From the NCBI GenBank assembly GCA_963575745.1, contig CAUYUJ010014344.1:235725-299724 (forward strand): a stretch of 64,000 nucleotides of DNA, read 5' to 3'. Of the stretch, positions 53,951 through 64,000 are shown one piece after another (position 1 is the first letter of the stretch; each line of letters starts with the position of its first letter). The notes below the pieces were generated by a model that did not search any database, was not told the origin of the DNA, and was given only the letters and a program-made list of their open reading frames with translations. Both the position numbers and the translations under genes were made by a program. Origin of the DNA: Prorocentrum cordatum (lineage: Eukaryota; Sar; Dinophyceae; Prorocentrales; Prorocentraceae).

Positions 53951-54480
53951 CCCGCCCCCGGATTGTTATCCGCAACTGCCCGGGGCGGTGCAGAGAAAGA
54001 GACAGAAAGAGAGAGAGAGAGAGAAAGATGGATGCGCATGCCGCATGTATGTTTGTATCAAGAGTATACACTGATGCACATATACATATAACGGCGCACT
54101 GCGGCCCGGGCCCCCGGGGCCGCGGCCTCTACCACAAATGGGGGTGCAAGGTGTCATTTCCCATGTGTTTTTACAGGGGTTTGGCGACCCAGGGCCTTCA
54201 GAGGCCCCCAGAAGCTGCAGGGAGGCCGCAGCGACGCCTCCAGACGCCTTGAAGCCGCTCCTACAAAGTTCCAAGACCCTGCACCAGATGGCTCCAACAG
54301 GCGCAGAAGTTATTTGTTCATTGTTTTTTTCCTATGTGTTTGGATGATTCGCCTTCTCGAGCTTGCGACGCTACGAGCGTACCCGGGAATGCTTCAAGAC
54401 CGCGCCAAAACCGCCCGAGAGACCCCCACATGACTGCTCCAGGTCAGCCCAACAGGACTCCAACACAGCTCTTTATATGG
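53951..54480. other. No gene seen
   Basis: GA run at 53998-54025, a GGCCCGGGCCCCCGGGGCCG palindrome-like stretch near 54103, and CCAGAAGCTGCAGGGAGGCC-type minisatellite traces. Confidence 0.35.
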
Positions 54481-54565
54481 GTGTGCATATATATATATAT
54501 ATACATATATAATAATAATATTAATAATAATACTAATACTAATAATAATAATATACACACCTATA
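54481..54565. repeat. AT-rich simple repeat
   Basis: TATATATA followed by AATAAT/ACTAAT triplets. Confidence 0.9.
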
Positions 54566-54589
54566 TATTCTCTGACCGTCGCCGTACTA

Positions 54590-54775
54590 ATCCAGAGGGC
54601 CCAAGAGGCTTGCAGGGTGTTTTGTGGAAGCAGTTTCGACCCCTATTGGAGGCTGTTTTGGCGTCGCTTGAGGTATTTGTTTGCGCCTTCTGGGGAGCTG
54701 GGGCCTGTTGGAGGCCTTTGTGGGGGAGCTTGGTGCCTCTCGGGGGCCGTGTTGGGGCCGTCTTGGGCACCACCT
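54590..54775 (+). repeat. CTTGGGG-family fragment
   Basis: GGAGGCTGTTTTGGCGTCGC and GGGGCCGTCTTGGGCACC; degenerate. Confidence 0.55.
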
Positions 54776-54784
54776 AGATTCTCC

Positions 54785-55795
54785 TTTCTATAAGAAGAAT
54801 AGACTCTACCCCCCCCCCCCCCAGAGTTAACGGTCCTCCCTGGGGTATTGTAAGTTTTGTCTTTATTCTGCACATTCGCCCATCCGAAATACAAATTCAT
54901 ACTATCCCAGCCAGGCCAGTATCGCCCCCCCGCCATCCCTGACAAAGCATACTATGCGCGCGCACTTCTTCATCTGAAAAAAAGCATGTTCCAATATACC
55001 TTACACCAAACAGTTCCACGAAGTCCTCTCGCGCGCGGCCATGCCAAACTCGTACCAAACACAACGTGTTTGCAAGCGCTGCAGCATAACAGCCTAAAAA
55101 GAAACAGCTAGGGTTTTGCAACACAAATGTTGCATATTTCCTGTCCGCGCGCTCATGCTAAAATCATTCAAAAACCATCGGATTCTTATGAATTCTGCCA
55201 GCTCCAGCGATTTCATGTCACCGCGCGGTGCACCCGCGATACTCCTGTCGTGCGCCGGGGGCGCGAATCCCTTGCAACAAATACCACGCGGGCCACATGC
55301 GCGCACCGCCGCGCGCGCATGATCAGTCTGACGGATTTGTTGAACTTCCGCGCGCGCGGATTTCCTTTTCAACCTTGTCAGCATCACCACGATCACCTGC
55401 CTCATCGACAAATGGACATCAGCATCGTCAGCGTGTTTGCCATTATTGGCGCCGCTATCGTTCGTGCCGTTGCCCTCTTGAACATCGTCGTCGCTGGTGC
55501 CATCTTCGTCATTGTCGCAGACGCTGCCGACGTCAAATTGTTACAGCGCACGTCCGAGTATCGTCGACATGCTCCCCTTCATCATCGACTCGCGGTGAAG
55601 AGCATCGGCAGTGAGGATGTTATCATCGATGTCATCGGTGGCGCCGCCGCCCCCCGCATCATGAGTTTTGCCAAGCAAGTTGCGGTTGGGAGGGTGGCAT
55701 ATTTGCGCGAGCAGTGGAGATGACGACTTCAAGTTCAGCCGAGTGGAGTGCACCGCATAGATTGGACCGCGTAGACTGCATTGCGTAGGTTGCAT
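54785..55795 (-). repeat. Composite repeat, inverted copy (subtype beta)
   Basis: Reads on the minus strand as: TGCA/TACG minisatellite (55795-55740), CTCCACTGCTCGCGCAAATA, the beta core (55700-55150) closely matching 14120-14620, the alternating-CG segment, the GGGATAGTATGAATTTGTAT block, and a G-tract end (as a C-tract at 54811-54822). It lies about 40 kb from its relatives and has the opposite orientation. Confidence 0.85.
55254..55550 (+). other. Conserved open frame in composite repeat, inverted copy
   Basis: Partner of the frame at 14226-14519: RRARMISLTDLLNFRARG, then DISIVSVFAIIGAAIVRAVA and VAGAIFVIVADAADVKL. No indel against its partner over nearly 100 codons. Function unknown; may be compositional. 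Confidence 0.25.
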
Positions 55796-56115
55796 CCTCT
55801 TGGGCCGTCTTGGGGCCCTCTTGGGCCGTCGTGGGGGCCTCTTGGGTGCCTGTTGGGCCGTCTGGGGGCAATCCGGGGGGCGTCTTGGACCGTCTTGGAG
55901 CGCCGGGAAGGCGAGAAGTAATTGATGTACGGTTTACAAAGGGATTTGGCGATTTAGGTTTCTTGGGGTTCCCTTGGGGGGCCTCTTGGTGTGTCTTGGG
56001 GCGAGAAAGGGGCTTCTGGGACCGTCTTGGGGCCATGGGCGTCTTGCAGCCCTCGTCTTGGCCCAGCTCGGGGCCTTCTGGAAGTCATCAGGGGCCGTCT
56101 TGAGCCTTTTGGGCG
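55796..56115 (+). repeat. CTTGGGG-family fragment
   Basis: CTTGGGCCGTCTTGGGGCCC and related units, with TTGATGTACGGTTTACAAAG as a unique insertion. Confidence 0.65.
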
Positions 56116-56269
56116 CGCTCGGGACCCGGCGGCCCCCAACGGGACGCAGGTCTAGCCGGATCAGTTTTCTACGTATATAGGTGTTTATCTATTAGCAGAG
56201 CTGCACGCAACGGGAAACAGGACCCGGGGACCCCGGGGCCGCGACCCCGACCGCAAATTGGCACGCCGG

Positions 56270-57360
56270 GGGCCCCAAAGGTGCTTCATAAGATCGCCCG
56301 AAGACAGCCCCGGACTGTCAGAAATCACCCGTCCGGACTGCCCAAACGACCAATGACGGTAGAAATGGTCCCACAATTATCTCCAGATTTTCAAGAGGCT
56401 CAGACGCCCCAAGAAGCAAGAAGCCTCCAACAGGCCTCCCAAGAGCGCACGAAGAGGCAACAGTCGCTGATTTTCAAACGGTTTTCCCGACGCCCCACGA
56501 CGGCCCGAGAGGCCCGCAATGTCCGCTCCAACACAGCCCAATCAAGAAGGCCCCAAGACGGCCCAAGAGGGCCCCGAAACGGCGCCCGAGGCGTCCAAGA
56601 CGGCCCGCGAGCGTTCCAAGACGGCCCCAATAAAGACACAGGAGGGGTAACCCGAACCGACAATCCGAGCTTCCACCTTGAAAGGCTCCCTGGAGGGCCC
56701 AAGAGGCCCCCAAGAGGCTTCCCAAGAGCGCCCGAAGAGGCAACAATCGCTGATTTTCCTGAGGTTTTTGAAGGCTTTCCGAGTTTTCGCCTTTTCAGTT
56801 TCCCGACGCTCTTTGACGGCCCGAGAGGGCCCCAAGACCGCTCGAAGACAGATGAATAAGCCTCCAAGAGAGCCCCAAGACGGCCCAAGGAGGCCCGAAG
56901 ACAATACCTGAGACGCCCAAGACGGCACGAGAGGGCCCCAAAACGGTTCCAAGACAGGCCCAAGAAGAGGAACGCGAACTCAGAAGTGTCCGGAAGGTCG
57001 TACTTCTTGAGATGCCCAAGACGGCCTGAAAGGGCCCCAAGACGGCTCCAAAACAGGCCCAAGAAGGGGACCGCGTACCCAGAAGTGCCCGGAGCCGGAA
57101 GACCCCTCCTGAGACGCTCAAGACAGCCCCTGAGGGCCCCAGGAGACCTTCCAGAACGCCTCCGACAAGCCACAACCCCTCCAAAACTAAAGGGAGATCA
57201 GTGACTTTCGCCTTCTCGCCTTGTCGCCTCCGATGGGCTGCTGGGACCGCACGATCGCTCCCAAGAGGCCCCCAGGAGGCTCCAAGACGCCCCACAAAGC
57301 CCCTAAGACGCTCGAAGAGCCCCCAAGACGCCCCCGAGAGGCCCCCAAGAAACCCCTACA
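56270..57360 (-). repeat. CTTGGGG family, inverted orientation, 1.1 kb
   Basis: CCAAGACGGCCCAAGAGGCC-type units throughout, with unique blocks (GCTGATTTTCAAACGGTTTT, GCTGATTTTCCTGAGGTTTT) that recur at about 56465 and 56748, implying a longer unit of roughly 280 bases. Antisense open frames are artefacts. Confidence 0.75.
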
Positions 57361-57440
57361 ACTTGTGGGTGGCTCCTGACGTTGCATGTGTGCGTGCGCA
57401 TGTGCACGCAACTGCGAGACTGTCACGGGCTGGAGCTGGC

Positions 57441-57480
57441 TAGAACCCAAGCGCGCGCGAAGCGCGCGCGCGTGGTTCTA
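57441..57480. repeat. 40-bp imperfect palindrome with alternating CG
   Basis: TAGAACC at 57441 and GGTTCTA ending at 57480 enclose GCGCGCGCGAAGCGCGCGCG-type sequence; potential hairpin or Z-DNA. Confidence 0.75.
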
Positions 57481-57489
57481 GTGCGCATG

Positions 57490-57960
57490 TAATATAAAAC
57501 TTGTATGCACGTCTACATATAAACATATGCGTGTTGCCTCAATGATTGCAGCGCAGTGGTTCGCGTCTGTGTAAATACGTACATACATGCATACATGCAT
57601 GCATACATACATAGCCATACACATACACATACACATACACATACGAACATATCCGTACATACATACAGACGTACAGACAGACATACCGACATACAGGCAT
57701 ACATACATACAGACATACGTACATACATTCACACATGCATCCATGCATACATTAATAGCTGCATACCTGCATACAGACAGACAGGCATACATGCATACAC
57801 ATATTCCTGTATCCATACATAGATGCATGCATACATACATACACTTAGAGACAGAGGAGTCAGGGGAGCAGAAAGAGAGAGAGAGAGAGAGATGAATAGA
57901 GAGCAATAGAGAGAGAGAGAGAGTGAATCATACATATATATATATAGATAGATATATACA
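57490..57960. repeat. (CATA)n, (GA)n and (TA)n arrays
   Basis: CATACATA array about 57580-57850, GA array 57868-57925, TA/GATA 57930-57960, then CA (57985-58020). Confidence 0.93.
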
Positions 57961-58020
57961 AATGAAGGGCGAGAGAGACAGAGACGCACGCACACACGCA
58001 CACACGCACACATACACATA

Positions 58021-59159
58021 TGGAGTGAGAGACCAGGACCCGCGAGAGCGGCGAGGCGGGAGAACTGCCGCCCCCTGCCCGAGGAGCAGGCGGTGCCGAC
58101 GGCGCGTCTGCCCCCGCGCCGCCGCCACGCGGCGGCGGCGGCGCGGCCGCCGCCGCCGAGGCCTGGGCCGCCGCGGACGGCGGGGCGCCTGACGACGGAC
58201 AGGCGGCGGACGCGGAGGAGCGCCGCCGCTCTCCGCCGCTCGCCGCAGCCGCCCACGAGGCCAGCGGCGGACGCGGAGGGGGCCGCCGTCTTCGCCGCCT
58301 TCGCGCCGCCGCCCTCGAGGCCGCCGGCTTCGGCGCCTTCGCGCCGCCATCGCCATCGTCGCCGCCGTCGCCGGCGTCGCGGGCCAGAGACCGCCCGGCG
58401 CCGAGATGGGCGGGCGGGGGGGGGGGGGGGGGGCGCGAACGCCCCCGGACACCCCAGGCGCCCAGCGAGCGGCATTTCGCGGCGGGTCGTCGCGCCCGTG
58501 GGCCTCCAGTCCCCCGCCGCGAGGCGGCGAGGCGGCGTCATCGTCCGTTCGTCGTGCGGCGTGCGCCGCCGCCGCCGCCATGAGCGTCGCCATCGGTCGT
58601 GGTCGTGGTCGTCTTCTGCCGCTGTCGGACCTCATGGGGGCCCCGGGGTCGAGGCCGACGCGGCGGCGAGCGTCGGGCGCGCGTGGCCCAGCCCCGTGGC
58701 TGCCCGGACCCAGGCCAGAGCGAGCCCAGATCGAGCTCAGCGGGGGAGCGCAGAGGAAGGGCGCGGAGCAGCTGCGCCCAGCCGGGCCTTCGGACCGGCG
58801 GAGAGCAAGAGAACGCGGGCGGCCTTGTCGCCCAGCGCTGGGCGGGCCCCAAGAGGCTTCACGGATCGATCCAGCCTGGGAAGTCCCGCACAAGCACGGG
58901 GTTTTTGGTCGCGATGCGCTCACGTCTAGGATCTGGTTGCCGCTTGTCACTGGTTGCCCTCAGCCTTCCCCTATCCCTCATCACGATAATCCTCCTCATC
59001 CTCCTTCTCGCCGACCTCCTCATCCACCCAGAGCTCCTCCGCTGCGGTTTGCCTGGGCCTCTCCGAGGCCGTGACAAGCCAATGCTCCGAACTCAATTAC
59101 GGTGTTTGAGTGAGGCGGGGCCAGAAGTGGGAGGGGGACGAGCACTTGCACCTTTCTCT
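58021..59159. other. Very GC-rich stretch, no gene recognised
   Basis: CCGCCGCCG-rich sequence (58080-58420) with a G-tract (58412-58432). Long open frames on both strands are expected from composition alone and contain no domain. Confidence 0.35.
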
Positions 59160-59164
59160 CTCCA

Positions 59165-59205
<41 letters not shown>
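59160..59205. repeat. (CT)n microsatellite
   Basis: CTCTCTCT run with one TTT interruption. Confidence 0.93.
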
Positions 59206-59289
59206 GACCCGAGGCCCGTGCGTGCTCACAGCTGCGGTTGAGCCTCTCCAGCCTGGCGCCTCTCCTTGCTGTTATTTGTTCGATACGGT

Positions 59290-59660
59290 GTCAAGCGGTT
59301 CTCCCGATCCGAGAAAGGAGGCGAGGGGAGGAGAGGCAGGGACGAGGACGAGGGGGGAGGGGAGGGGAGAAAAGGGGCAAGAGAGCGGTGAGGGACAAGC
59401 TACCTGCGCTCGCGCATCCGACATCCTGCCCCTCCCACCACTTCCCACTGCGCTGAAATTGTGCTATCCGCCGACGGGCGCCTAGGCGGATCTGGGCCCC
59501 CCAAATGACCACATCGTGTGATGCGCAGTCAGAAGAGGGGACTTGTGTACATCAGTGGCGGACGAAGACGAGGATGAAGAGGGGGTGACGGATGTCCAGG
59601 AGGATTGGCAGGAAGAAGAGAGGGAAGACGAGGGAGGAGGAGGAGGAGCAGCAGTAGCAG
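59290..59660 (+). repeat. Dispersed repeat family K2, copy 3
   Basis: Purine-rich tract, GGACAAGCTACCTGCGCTCG, CGACATCCTGCCCCTCCCAC, ATCCGCCGACGGGCG, then GGA tract; ordered match to the copies at 3.73-3.99 and 52.14-52.48 kb. Confidence 0.6.
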
Positions 59661-59904
59661 CAGGAGGAGCAGGAGTACGAAGAGCGGGAGGAGCAAGACA
59701 ACCAAGGGATGGCAGAGGAGGGGAAAGGAGGGGGGCAGCAACGACGAGGAAGGAACCAATTCCAGAACCGTGGCCCGCGCTGGGGCGAGATCTCCATTCG
59801 GAGCGACGGGAGCGAAGCGTGAATCCTGTAATGTGGCCTACGCTGCAGCGGAAATCCATGCGTTGAAAGGCCGAGAACGCTGCGAAAGACGCCACCGACA
59901 GCCA

Positions 59905-59945
59905 AGTCGGCCCCATCCTGTGGCTAAAAAACGCAGTGCGCTGTG

Positions 59946-60001
<56 letters not shown>

Positions 60002-60300
60002 AAGAAAGAAAGACAGAAAGAAAAACAACCTCCTCTAACCAGGACAGCACCAGGGGAAAGAGAGAGAGAGAGATAGAGAGAGAGAAAGAAAGAGAGAGAG
60101 AGAGAGAGAAAAAAAAAAAAAAAAAAAAAAAAAACATAAAGAGAGTTGAGCAGCTCGAGTGTGCTGAGAGAGAGAGAGAGAGTAGAGCAGCCAAATGGGG
60201 CCCATCCTGCTGGTAAACAAGACAGCGCGCTGTATGTAACCTCCTCAAGCCAGGACAGCACCAGGGGAGAGAAAAGAGAGAGAGAGAGAGAGAAAGGGAG
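59905..60300. repeat. Short tandem duplication with microsatellites
   Basis: CCCCATCCTG, then a GTGCGCTGTGTATGTA-like segment and AACCAGGACAGCACCAGGGG (59914-60055), is repeated as CCCATCCTGC, GCGCTGTATGTAACC and GCCAGGACAGCACCAGGGG (60199-60270). Between and around them are TA, GA and poly-A (60110-60133) runs. Confidence 0.8.
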
Positions 60301-60695
60301 AGACGAGAGGAGCACTCGCGTTGAGTAGTCGCGGAGAGGCCGACGGCGCGGCGGGGAGGGCCGGGCGGAGCCTGCACCCCGCACGTCGACGGGAAAGGCC
60401 GGACGCCGTCTCGTCCACGTCGTGGCAACGTCGTCGGTGTGCTCGATGGCTTCGATGTGCTCCTCGTCGCTGATGTCGGCGACGTCGACGTCGACGTCGA
60501 CGCCGTCGCCGCGGAGGGGCCCACGCGCTCCCGAGGAGCCCGCGGCCGCCGCCGACGGCGGCGAGGGCAGCGCCAGCGACAGCGAGCAGAGCGAGATCGC
60601 GTGGGAGGGGCTGCTGGGCAGCGAGAGCCGCGTGTGGTCCAGGGCAGGCGTGCAGGGTGCCCTTGTGCTGATGCGCCAGGCCCTCCATGCCTGGG
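60301..60695. other. No gene recognised
   Basis: GC-rich; open frames without domains. Confidence 0.3.
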
Positions 60696-60879
60696 CCGAG
60701 GGGGGAGGAGGACGGAGGAGGGGGACGGAGGACAGAGGAGGACGGAGGCCTGAGGACGGAGGAGGACGGAGGACGGAGGACGGAGGAGGACGGAGGACGG
60801 AGGAGGAGGAAGAGGAGGAGGACGGAGGACGGAGGACAGAGCGCGGAGAACGGAGGAGGAGGAGGAGGAGGAGGAGGTG

Positions 60880-60924
<45 letters not shown>

Positions 60925-60926
60925 AA

Positions 60927-60959
<33 letters not shown>

Positions 60960-61010
60960 AACGACGACGACGAAGACGACGGCGGCGGCGGCGAAGAAGC
61001 AGAAGAAGAA
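60696..61010. repeat. GGA and ACG/GAC arrays
   Basis: GGACGGAGGAC units (60700-60880), then an ACG/GAC tract (60880-60995). Confidence 0.9.
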
Positions 61011-61980
61011 GATGAAGAACGTGACGGCCTCCTGAAGGTCTTTGGAGACTCGCATAGAGCCCCGAAGGCCTCTGGAGGCCCGCTAGGGTTGCCAGAAACG
61101 CCGAAGAGCGAACCTCGTTTCTCGACCCTCGATCTTCGAACCTCGGTCCTCGATCTCCGGCTCTCGCACGACGAGCCCGCCCCCGCGCCCAGAGACCCAC
61201 GCCCGCACGAAAGGGGGTGATTGGAGTCTCCCCTTCCTCGTCGTCGTTCTTCGTCCTCGTGCTCGTCGCCGTCGTCCACGACGGGGGGCCGACATCCGCC
61301 GCATGCGGCGGGTTTCGGCGGCCCCCGCCGCTGGGCGCCTTCCTCGGCGTGCGGGGGCGCCCCCGGCGCTGGGAGAGGAGAGCCCGCTAGACGCTCAAGC
61401 TGATGCTCCGACTCCCCCGCCCTGGAGAGCCCAGGACGTCTCGGAAGGCCCTGCGTAGGTGCCAGAAGCGCCCAAGCAAACCTCGATCCTCGAGGACGAG
61501 GACGACGGCGGATGGTGAGGGCGACGACAGCACCGACGACGAGGATGACGACGACGAGGACGACGAGGACGACGACGGGGGCAACGACGAGGACGACGAG
61601 GGTAACGACGAGGAAGACGAGGACGACGAGGAGGAACCGCGACCCGCGACCGACGACCCCGCGACACGCGCCCCGGAGGTCCAGGCCTCGGCCGCCAGGT
61701 CCTGGTTGCGCGCAAAAAGGAGCAGCCTTCCTCACCACGAGTGGCCTCTGGGTGCGCGGCTCTCGGGGGGCGTTCCTTCTCCTCCTCCTCCTCCTCCTCC
61801 TCCTCCTCCTCCTCCCCCTCCTCCTCCTAGGTGGTTCTTCGGCGGAGCGGCGCAGCCATTTCCCCTTGCCCGCGATTTCGGATGCGGCCTCCCGCAATCG
61901 AGGAACGTCCAGCCCCAGAGACGGGGCGAGAGAGCCGCTCACCTGCCTGGCACCGCCGCCTGCGGCGGCAGAGGACAGCA
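61011..61980. other. No gene; two related ~90-base segments and a (TCC)n run
   Basis: GGTTGCCAGAAACGCCGAAG...AACCTCGTTTCTCG (61086-61125) is partly repeated as GGTGCCAGAAGCGCCCAAGC...AACCTCGATCCTCG (61457-61495). GAC-rich triplets follow (61520-61640); TCC array at 61779-61830. Confidence 0.4.
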
Positions 61981-61983
61981 GCC

Positions 61984-63080
61984 ATGCGGCACGTCAAGAC
62001 CGAACACATCCTCAAGATGCACCACGGCAGCGAGGCGCCTTCCACCTGGACGACCTGCAAACACTGCAAGACATGGTGGTGGTGCTCGCAGCTCGAGAAG
62101 ATGGAGTACTGGTACACATGTGGTTGCAGAGCTGCGAGGCCCAAGCGACAAGCAGGTGGTGCCAATGGCGGCAGCTGGTGTGCCGACCCAGTGGGCAAGG
62201 CGGGCAAGGGCAACAGCAAGGACAAAGGCTACGGCAAGGACAAGGGCAAGGGCAACGGCAAGGGCAATGGTGGCGAAACTGGAATGGCCAAGCTCGCTAG
62301 CGCGCTGCAGACGGTCGCGAAGTCCATAGGTCCGCTGCAGCTGGCCAACGGGGGCGCCATCGCCAAGCAGCTAGCTGATGTGGCAAGCTCGCTGAAGAAG
62401 ACGCCGAACACACCACTCAGATCGCGTGCCAACAGGCTTGCAGAAGCTGCCAAGGAGCTCGAGGACGCCAACACGAAGTAAAAGTGGGCCTCCGAACAGA
62501 AGGGCACGGCGGAGGAGAAGGCGGAGCGAGCTCGTGAGACCCTACGAGAGCAAACCGACTCAGTCCTGGCGGCGGAGAGCAAGATCGAGGCGATCCAGCA
62601 GGAGGGCAAGCCGAAGGAGCAGCACCAGAAGAGCATCTTCGAGCAGCTGCTCGACACAGATACGGACCTGCTGTCGCCCAGTGACGTGCAGATCGCCGAG
62701 GTCGAGCAGGAGTTCGCCTGCGACGAGGACATGGGCGCGGCGAGCCGCAAGGCGGTCGAGGATGCAAGAGGCAGGTGCTCGCCCAGCTGCAGCTGGGCGC
62801 AAGGACGTTCGCAGGCCAGCTGAAGGAGCACCTCATCGCGGCAAAGAAGCAGGCGGAAGCGGAGCGCACGCAGATCAGCCAGGCGCCCAAGAAAAGGAAA
62901 GCAGAGCAGGCGACGCAGAGTTGCACGGCGGGCTCGACGGCGCCCCCCCAGATGGCGACGCCTGCGAAAGATGACGAGGTCGAGCCCCAGAGTCAGGATG
63001 AGGCGACGGCGGCGGAGGCGCACCTACAGCAACGACGAGCAGCGGCGGCCTCTACCGCAGAGGCCCCTGCAGACCGCTGA
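61984..63080 (+). pseudogene. LINE ORF1 (broken)
   Basis: Start chosen at the ATG at 61984 (MRHVKTEHILKM), because the frame upstream is repeat sequence. The N-terminus has TWTTCKHCKTWWWCSQLEK and YWYTCGCRAA, a C-x-x-C...C...C-x-C pattern that is likely a zinc-binding module for RNA. Then a Gly/Lys-rich linker (GKGNSKDKGYGKDKGKGNGK) and helical, coiled-coil-like segments (SRANRLAEAAKELEDANTK). An in-frame TAA (62479-62481) interrupts; the same frame continues with KAERARETLREQTDSVLAAE and LLDTDTDLLSPSDVQIAEVE. A frameshift near 62770 moves to ARTFAGQLKEHLIAAKKQAE and QAPKKRKAEQ, ending at 63080. It was probably the nucleic-acid-binding ORF1 of the LINE whose ORF2 follows. Confidence 0.55.
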
Positions 63081-63114
63081 AGGTCATGGCGGGGTGGGAG
63101 AGGGCAGTTTGGCG

Positions 63115-63523
63115 GCGACCCCCACCGCGACCGCCTCATCTTTAGCGCCAACATCGCGACCTGGGGACCCGCGGCCTCGAGCCAGTCGCGGCGCGACGGC
63201 GCGCGTCGACCACGCGACGCGCGCGCTGCAGGAGACCCAGCTTGGCCAACGCCTCCTCGACGCCACAGAACACGCGCTGCAGAGGGCGGGCTTCTCGGCA
63301 GCGCGCGCGGCGGCGAGGGCGAGCGAGCGCTGCGAGAGCGGCACCTGCGGGGGCGCAGCTGTTCTGACGAAGGGCCATCTCACAGCTACCTCGTTGCGCC
63401 ACAGGGAAAGTCGGAGCGCAGCCCCGAGCGCAACGGCCGCAGACGCTCGACGGGCACCAGACGACATCGGCATGTACGACTGGACACCAGTCACCCAGCA
63501 CACGCGCTGCACTTCGCCCCTCA

Positions 63524-63611
<88 letters not shown>

Positions 63612-64000
63612 CTAGGCCCGAGCCACGTCGCCACGAGCGGCATCAACGCCGGGGGGGTGACCGCGCGGGCGGCTTCCCCCAACGCAGCCACGACGCCCTG
63701 GATCACCTGCGGCGACTTCAACACTGCGCGCAACGAGTTCGAGAAGACAGGGTGGCCAGCGGCCCTCGGCGCAGCTAGCGCCGTGACCTTGCCTGGCGAC
63801 CAGCACGCGCGCGTCCCGGGGGACAGCAGACCAACCAACGTCGATTTCACGCTGGTCAACTCAGCTGGACAGGCGATGGCACGAGGCATGCAACAAGTAC
63901 ACGATGCAACCTGGAGGCCACGCATCGGGCCGGCAACCGCAGATGCAGCAGACCTGGACAACAACGAGCACAGGAATCTGATCGCGCCGAAAGCGCCCCC
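63115..64000 (+). pseudogene. LINE ORF2 5' part: EEP-type endonuclease (broken, runs off the window)
   Basis: Pieces of an apurinic-like (endonuclease/exonuclease/phosphatase) domain, which nicks target DNA to prime reverse transcription. FSANIATWGP (about 63140-63170) starts it. After a frameshift it reads ALQETQLGQRLL (QE-x-x-L box) and GTCGGAAVLTKGHL (the GG box). A CT microsatellite (63524-63609) then splits the domain. After it, in another frame, TTPWITCGDFNTARNEFEKT has the G-D-F-N catalytic motif, and NVDFTLVNSAGQAM fits the D-x-x-L/V segment. The final frame is open to the window end, so the RT would lie to the right. Inactive as it stands. Confidence 0.7.
63524..63609. repeat. (CT)n microsatellite inside the LINE endonuclease
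   Basis: Eighty-six bases of CT with two single-base interruptions, lying between two halves of the endonuclease domain. Confidence 0.95.

Noticed and set aside
59482-61942. 400-570-codon minus frames with Ser/Leu-rich and Arg-rich blocks
   Set aside because: Made of GA, TA and GGA/ACG repeats; the parts between repeats show no domain.
1-64000. tRNA, rRNA, SL RNA genes, telomere repeats
   Set aside because: Looked for conserved tRNA boxes, rRNA segments, an exact spliced leader and telomeric repeats by eye; none seen. A covariance-model search would be needed to be sure.
1-64000. The two LINE fragments as halves of one element
   Set aside because: The left fragment is an ORF2 3' half and the right one an ORF1 plus ORF2 5' half, both on +, but they are 58 kb apart in the wrong order for one element.

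Overview
The window is a piece of a GC-rich eukaryotic nuclear genome that is mostly repeats and decayed retroelements, with one intact gene. Everything points to a dinoflagellate, perhaps a GC-rich one such as Prorocentrum. The retroelement protein families (a LINE with EEP endonuclease, RT and RNase H; a tyrosine-recombinase retroelement with a cytosine-methyltransferase-like tail) are types I associate with dinoflagellates. A degraded match to the 22-nt dinoflagellate spliced leader lies at the 5' edge of one element. The single intact gene has no introns, and simple-sequence and satellite DNA is very abundant. The organism assignment is inference; no rRNA or other species marker is present.

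Layout. 1-3243: 3' half of a broken LINE ORF2 (RT, RNase H, Cys-rich tail), + strand. 3.2-12.4 kb: no convincing gene; dispersed repeats, an ~85-bp degenerate satellite, hairpins and microsatellites. 12.4-22.0 kb: tandem array of a 1-1.5 kb composite repeat (ACG-rich core, alternating-CG palindromes), interrupted at 17.09-19.10 kb by about 22 copies of a 90-bp satellite. 22.0-25.2 kb: a diverged inverted relative of that satellite, then a 450-bp tandem repeat built from CTTGGGGCC-type subrepeats. 25.4-26.56 kb: broken minus-strand coding remnant of unknown function. 26.57-31.60 kb: two ~860-bp arms of a near-identical inverted repeat around 3.3 kb of GAT and GGA microsatellite. 31.6-33.9 kb: satellites and a tetranucleotide array. 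34.27-35.17 kb: intact hydroxyethylthiazole kinase gene (thiM). 35.2-42.5 kb: palindromes, a 62-bp hairpin satellite, long trinucleotide arrays and a G-rich minisatellite. 42.5-49.3 kb: a near full-length but frameshifted tyrosine-recombinase (DIRS-like) retroelement on the minus strand, encoding an ORF1 (gag-like), RT, RNase H, tyrosine recombinase and a C5-methyltransferase-like domain, flanked by ~75-bp direct repeats that end in a spliced-leader-like sequence. 49.3-61.9 kb: GAT/GGA arrays, dispersed repeats and another inverted copy of the composite repeat. 61.98-64.0 kb: a second LINE on the + strand, with a decayed ORF1 and the start of ORF2 (endonuclease), running off the window.

Only thiM looks functional: it would salvage the thiazole half of thiamine. 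The retroelement genes form two types of replication machinery (target-primed LINE and recombinase-mediated DIRS-like), both inactivated here by frameshifts and stops. The remaining long open frames are by-products of triplet microsatellites or of satellites with a period divisible by three, and are not annotated as genes.
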